NCBI GenBank assembly: GCA_900550445.1
Contig: URSF01000003.1
Coordinates: 1 to 64,000, forward strand
Length of the DNA: 64,000 bases
Direction: 5' to 3'
Source of the DNA: an uncultured Rhodospirillaceae bacterium
GTDB taxonomy: Bacteria > Pseudomonadota > Alphaproteobacteria > CAAGCB01 > CAG-977
Shown here in pieces: positions 60,643 to 64,000 of the stretch (the stretch's first letter is position 1; the number at the start of each line of letters is the position of its first letter). A model generated the notes under the pieces. It ran no database searches, had not been told where the DNA came from, and worked only from the letters and a program-made list of their open reading frames with translations. A program made the translations under genes and the position numbers.

Positions 60643-62585
60643 TTTGACAAAGCCCTTTTCAACACGGCGGCATATTCCGACTGACGGCAAAGTTCGTCGT
60701 CAAAAATATCGCCTTGAACGATCAGCGGCATTTCACCGATCTGCCCCGGAACGCCGAATGCGACATTCTCCGCGGCGGCGATTTCTCCGCGGTTGTAAAA
60801 AATAATGTTTTCTCCGGCCAGATAATCGCGGATATCTTCCAGATCATCGTACGGCAAAGGCGCCGTTCCCAGATATTCGGACAAAGCCCGCAGGATTTTC
60901 CAGTCTTCGCGCGACATGCCGAACGGCGGCGAGACGACGGCCGTGCTTTGGGCCCGGCCTTCCGCATTAACGTATGTCGCCCGTTTTTCACTGAAAGCCA
61001 GCCCGGGCAAAACGACGTCGGCGTCCTGCGCGGCGGCGCAAGCGTATATTCCCTGATAAACGGTAAAAGCGCCGCCCAGATCCCGGCGAGACACGCCGTC
61101 TTCGTTTAACAGATATACAAAATCGAATTCCCCGTTTTTAATCTTCGGCCTTAAGGGAACCGAACTGACCAGTCCCAATTCCAGCGCGCCGGCCAAAGCT
61201 GCCTTTCCGTGCAAGAAATTATATCCGTTCCAGTCACCGCGGATTACGTTATACTTGGCGCAAATACGGCAGATCAGATCCATGACGGCCGCAGCGTCGT
61301 TTCTTTGCAAAACGGACGGCCCGACGATAATCATCGGCTTTTCGGCGCGTTTTAACATCAGCGCCCCGCTTCCCGTTCCGTTTAAAATATCGCTCAAAAC
61401 CTGCGGCGAAATCCCCAAAACATCATAACCCGCGCCAGCGTTGTCACCAATAAACGCTTTAGGCATCTTATTGCCGCGCAGCAGCCAGCCGACAGCCGGC
61501 GCCAGATCATCGACGCGCACGCCGATACACAACAAAGCGTCGGCTTCCTTTATCCGCGCAAACGGCGTGTTGAACAAACGGGATTGGCGGCTGTTCAGAT
61601 CAAAATACATTGTATCGTCCGGGCGGGCGTCAATGGCTTTGGCTCCGATCAGGGCGAACAGGTCTTTTAAAGCCAGCATACTTTCGCAATCGGCGAAATC
61701 CCCGATCAGCGCGGCCGTTTTTTCCGGCGACACGGATTTTATTTTCGACGCGATCGTGACAAAAGCCTCCGTCCACGAACATTCTTTCAGCCGCCCGTCA
61801 ATCCGCGCATAAGGCCGGTCCAGACGATTAATACGCAGCCCGTCCAGACAGAACCGCGCTTTGTCCGAAATCAGTCCGCCGGGTTCGGCGGGCGTTACGC
61901 GAACGATTTCCCCCTGCAACGTTTCGATTTCAACGGCGGCGCCGACGGCGTCCGTCACATCAATGCCGCGCGTTTTTACCGTTTCCCACGGCCGCGTCAG
62001 TTTTTTTGCCGCGGCATTCGTCAGCGTTGCCGAAGGGCACAAGTCAATCAGCGTTCCGGATAAAAGAAACGGCGGACAAAAGACCGGAGGAACCGTTTCG
62101 TTTTGCGGCGCCGCTCCCGCCTTTTTCAAAAAAGCGACACACCGGCCGCAGCGGATACATTTTTCCGGCGTAACGTCAATCCAGTCCAGCAGCCTGCGTT
62201 TTTTGCCGGCGGCGGATCCGGACTGAATTTCAGGGCGGACGGAAGCGCATATTTTCTGAATGTCGCAGTTTCCCGCTTTAACGCAGACGGCACAAGCCGC
62301 CGGGTGGCCGGCAAACAGTTCCTCTGCCCGGGCGCGAACGGCCGCAACGGCTTTCGGCGTTTTGGTAAAAATCTTCATACCGTCTTCGGCCGGCGTCCGG
62401 CAGGCTAAAACAGGATCGTCCGTCCCCGATATCTCAACCAGACATAAACCGCACCACCCGTTCGATTCCGGCACGCGGCCGTCGCATAAATGCGCGATTT
62501 CGACCCCGGCGGACAAAACGGCCTGCAAAACAGAACTGCCTTCCCGTACTTCAACGGCTTTGTCGTTAATCCATAAACTGATCAC
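60639..62585 (-). CDS. nuoG: NADH-quinone oxidoreductase-type subunit G (Fe-S)
   Basis: This protein of about 648 residues starts at GTG 62585, overlapping the nuoD stop (GTGA). N-terminal 2Fe-2S ligands are seen in LCDGRVPESNGWCGLC and LACRTP. The His/Cys 4Fe-4S centre is HPAACAVCVKAGNC. The second 4Fe-4S centre is CIRCGRC plus LCPSATL. The molybdopterin-oxidoreductase-like domain follows. All the expected centres are present although the NADH module genes nuoE and nuoF are not adjacent, so it may receive electrons from another donor. Confidence 0.93.
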   Translation of the reverse strand: MISLWINDKAVEVREGSSVLQAVLSAGVEIAHLCDGRVPESNGWCGLCLVEISGTDDPVLACRTPAEDGMKIFTKTPKAVAAVRARAEELFAGHPAACAVCVKAGNCDIQKICASVRPEIQSGSAAGKKRRLLDWIDVTPEKCIRCGRCVAFLKKAGAAPQNETVPPVFCPPFLLSGTLIDLCPSATLTNAAAKKLTRPWETVKTRGIDVTDAVGAAVEIETLQGEIVRVTPAEPGGLISDKARFCLDGLRINRLDRPYARIDGRLKECSWTEAFVTIASKIKSVSPEKTAALIGDFADCESMLALKDLFALIGAKAIDARPDDTMYFDLNSRQSRLFNTPFARIKEADALLCIGVRVDDLAPAVGWLLRGNKMPKAFIGDNAGAGYDVLGISPQVLSDILNGTGSGALMLKRAEKPMIIVGPSVLQRNDAAAVMDLICRICAKYNVIRGDWNGYNFLHGKAALAGALELGLVSSVPLRPKIKNGEFDFVYLLNEDGVSRRDLGGAFTVYQGIYACAAAQDADVVLPGLAFSEKRATYVNAEGRAQSTAVVSPPFGMSREDWKILRALSEYLGTAPLPYDDLEDIRDYLAGENIIFYNRGEIAAAENVAFGVPGQIGEMPLIVQGDIFDDELCRQSEYAAVLKRALSK

Positions 62586-63742
62586 CGGTCCGTCTCCGTC
62601 GTTATGAGGTTCAAAGAACTCAAAATCACGCGCACATCGGCCAGATCGCACCCGGCCGTCAGCTTGTCCAGCGCCTGCATGACGGGAAAACCGGCCGATC
62701 GGAAATGGCATCTGTAAGGTCTTTGAGTACCGCTTGAAACCAGAAACACGCCGAATTCTCCCAGCGGCGATTCCGTCGCCGCATAAACTTCACCGGCGGG
62801 AATGACCGTCCCCGCGCCGTACAATTCAAACCGGCGGCTGAGTTCCGTTAAAGAATCCGGATCGTCATTTATGCTGAAATCGGGCAGAATAACATCGCCT
62901 TCGGGCAAAACGTCCAATATCTGCCGGATAATCGACATCGACTGATAAATTTCAAAAATCCTCAACAGATAACGCGCGTAACAATCCCCCTGCGTTTTTA
63001 ACGGCATATCGAAAGAAAGGGCATCATAAATTTCATACGGTTCGGAAATTCTCAAATCCCACCTGACGCCGCAGGCGCGCAGATTAACCCCCGAAAAACC
63101 GGACGAAACAGCGTCCTGAGCTTCAATGACGCCGATTCCGACGGTCCGAGATTTAAAAATCCTGTTTTCCGTCAGCAAATCCTCGATTTCCGTTAAAACG
63201 GACGGCAGTTCTTTTGTCAGCCAGTTAAAGATCAGTTCCGCGGACTGCGGCGCGATATCGTGTTTTACTCCGCCGGGACGAATATATACGCTTAAAGGAC
63301 AGGACAGACACACTTTGTCCAGCAGCGCGTAAATCCGTTCGGACGCCTTGCGTACCACCGGATAAACAATATCCGTTCCCGTATCCGCCGCCAAATTCGC
63401 CGTTGCGCGCAAATGTGACAATATCCGCCCCGTTTCCGCCAACATAACCCGAATACAGGCCGCCCGGCGCGGCACAGAAACGCCCAGCAGCTTTTCCGCC
63501 GCCAGCACAAAAGAATGAACGCAGGAAAACGGCGCCGACCGGTTCAGCTTATCCGCCAAAACCAGTCCCTGCAGCAAATTTTGTTCTTCCATCAGTTTTT
63601 CAATGCCGCGGTGGGAAAACCCGATATGCGGGTCAATCCGGCGCACCGTTTCCCCGTCCAGCTGAGCGACCAGCCGGCACATGCCGATTCCGGCCGCCGG
63701 TTCCGGCGCAATATTCATAAAACTGCCGTCTTCAAACATCAT
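62582..63742 (-). CDS. nuoD: NADH-quinone oxidoreductase-type subunit D
   Basis: This 386-residue 49-kDa-type subunit has HIGFSHRGIEKLMEEQNLLQ, LADKLNRSAPFSCVHSFVLA and GVNLRACGVRWDLR, and ends with a DVRVILSSLNLITTETDR tail; the family usually ends DxxxGEVDR, so this is divergent. It forms the quinone site with NuoB. It overlaps nuoC by 11 bases and nuoG by four. Confidence 0.94.
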   Translation of the reverse strand: MMFEDGSFMNIAPEPAAGIGMCRLVAQLDGETVRRIDPHIGFSHRGIEKLMEEQNLLQGLVLADKLNRSAPFSCVHSFVLAAEKLLGVSVPRRAACIRVMLAETGRILSHLRATANLAADTGTDIVYPVVRKASERIYALLDKVCLSCPLSVYIRPGGVKHDIAPQSAELIFNWLTKELPSVLTEIEDLLTENRIFKSRTVGIGVIEAQDAVSSGFSGVNLRACGVRWDLRISEPYEIYDALSFDMPLKTQGDCYARYLLRIFEIYQSMSIIRQILDVLPEGDVILPDFSINDDPDSLTELSRRFELYGAGTVIPAGEVYAATESPLGEFGVFLVSSGTQRPYRCHFRSAGFPVMQALDKLTAGCDLADVRVILSSLNLITTETDR

Positions 63743-64000
63743 TTCGATCGTCCTGATTTAAATCAACGCCGAAAGAACGGACAGCCGTTTGATCCGGACG
63801 GCTGACAAAGACGCACTGTTCTTTTGCTTCATCATAAATCAAATGTTTCGTTCCCCCGGTCGGAAACGTTTTACGCAAAGGATAAAACCCCGTTTCGTCC
63901 TGAGTCAGCAGCCGACGCAGATCAGGGTGGCCTTCAAAAGAAACACCGAACATTTCCCGTATTTCGCGTTCATACCACACCGCGTTCGGAAAAACCGGCG
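63732..64000 (-). CDS. nuoC: NADH-quinone oxidoreductase-type subunit C (partial)
   Basis: Only the C-terminal part of about 88 residues is in the window; the 5' end lies past the right edge. WYEREIREMFGVSFEGHPDL followed by LRRLL is the NuoC signature, and FYPLRKTFP follows. nuoA and nuoB are expected further upstream. Confidence 0.93.
   Translation of the reverse strand, partial: PVFPNAVWYEREIREMFGVSFEGHPDLRRLLTQDETGFYPLRKTFPTGGTKHLIYDEAKEQCVFVSRPDQTAVRSFGVDLNQDDRNDV

Overview
The window is a chromosomal segment of an alphaproteobacterium. The evidence is the 5' half of a 16S rRNA gene with the short alphaproteobacterial V3 hairpin, a class I lysyl-tRNA synthetase, the fliL-fliM-DUF6468-motE-cheY motor cluster, FlaF, GatCAB with a single GltX, and the nuoN-birA-rnj arrangement. 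Base composition is moderate, with A-rich coding strands. The gene content suits a motile, host-associated (perhaps gut) lineage living with little oxygen, but that lifestyle is inference.

Layout. 1-1123: 16S rRNA (minus strand, cut by the window start), its leader and a near-consensus promoter. 1124-2240: a CI/LexA-like repressor with several inverted repeats upstream. 2299-13253: a divergent flagellar region. fliL, fliM, a DUF6468 gene, motE, a CheY-like regulator, a large TPR-like exported protein and a membrane protein run leftwards; flgF, flgG, flgA, flgH and flaF run rightwards behind a sigma-54-type promoter. 13309-13540: a possible small RNA. 13539-20445: a complete N-type ATP synthase operon (atpD-C-Q-R-B-E-F-A-G). 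20672-25155: a small protein, dapL, dapF and a very divergent Clp-like AAA+ protein in one operon. 25299-34112: gltX, an AT-rich lipoprotein gene, a DUF4143 ATPase, a DinG-type helicase, lysS and a VanX-like peptidase.

34140-42252 is an accessory region. It holds a Cys-rich surface protein whose promoter spacer is a run of 15 C, a relic copy of that gene's 5' end, a tandem pair of permuted-papain-like proteins, several membrane proteins, tRNA-Ser(GCU), and a charged protein made of two internal repeats. 42275-50804: gatC-A-B, a queuosine-precursor transporter, ruvX, MscS, and three paralogous HExxH proteins. 50846-64000: a secreted protein, RNase J, BirA and the complex I operon nuoC(partial)-D-G-H-I-J-K-L-M-N, in which nuoE and nuoF are absent between D and G.

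How they fit together. Energy metabolism stands out: a complex I cluster without the NADH-oxidising module and an N-type rotary ATPase lie in the same 64 kb. The second theme is host interaction. There is a putatively phase-variable surface protein, and there are two unrelated enzyme-like families without signal peptides (three HExxH proteins and one papain-like protein). These share an Ala-containing C-terminus that finishes Arg-Gly-Arg. That shared tail is the best hint of an undescribed system here, possibly a set of exported effectors that use a common C-terminal signal.
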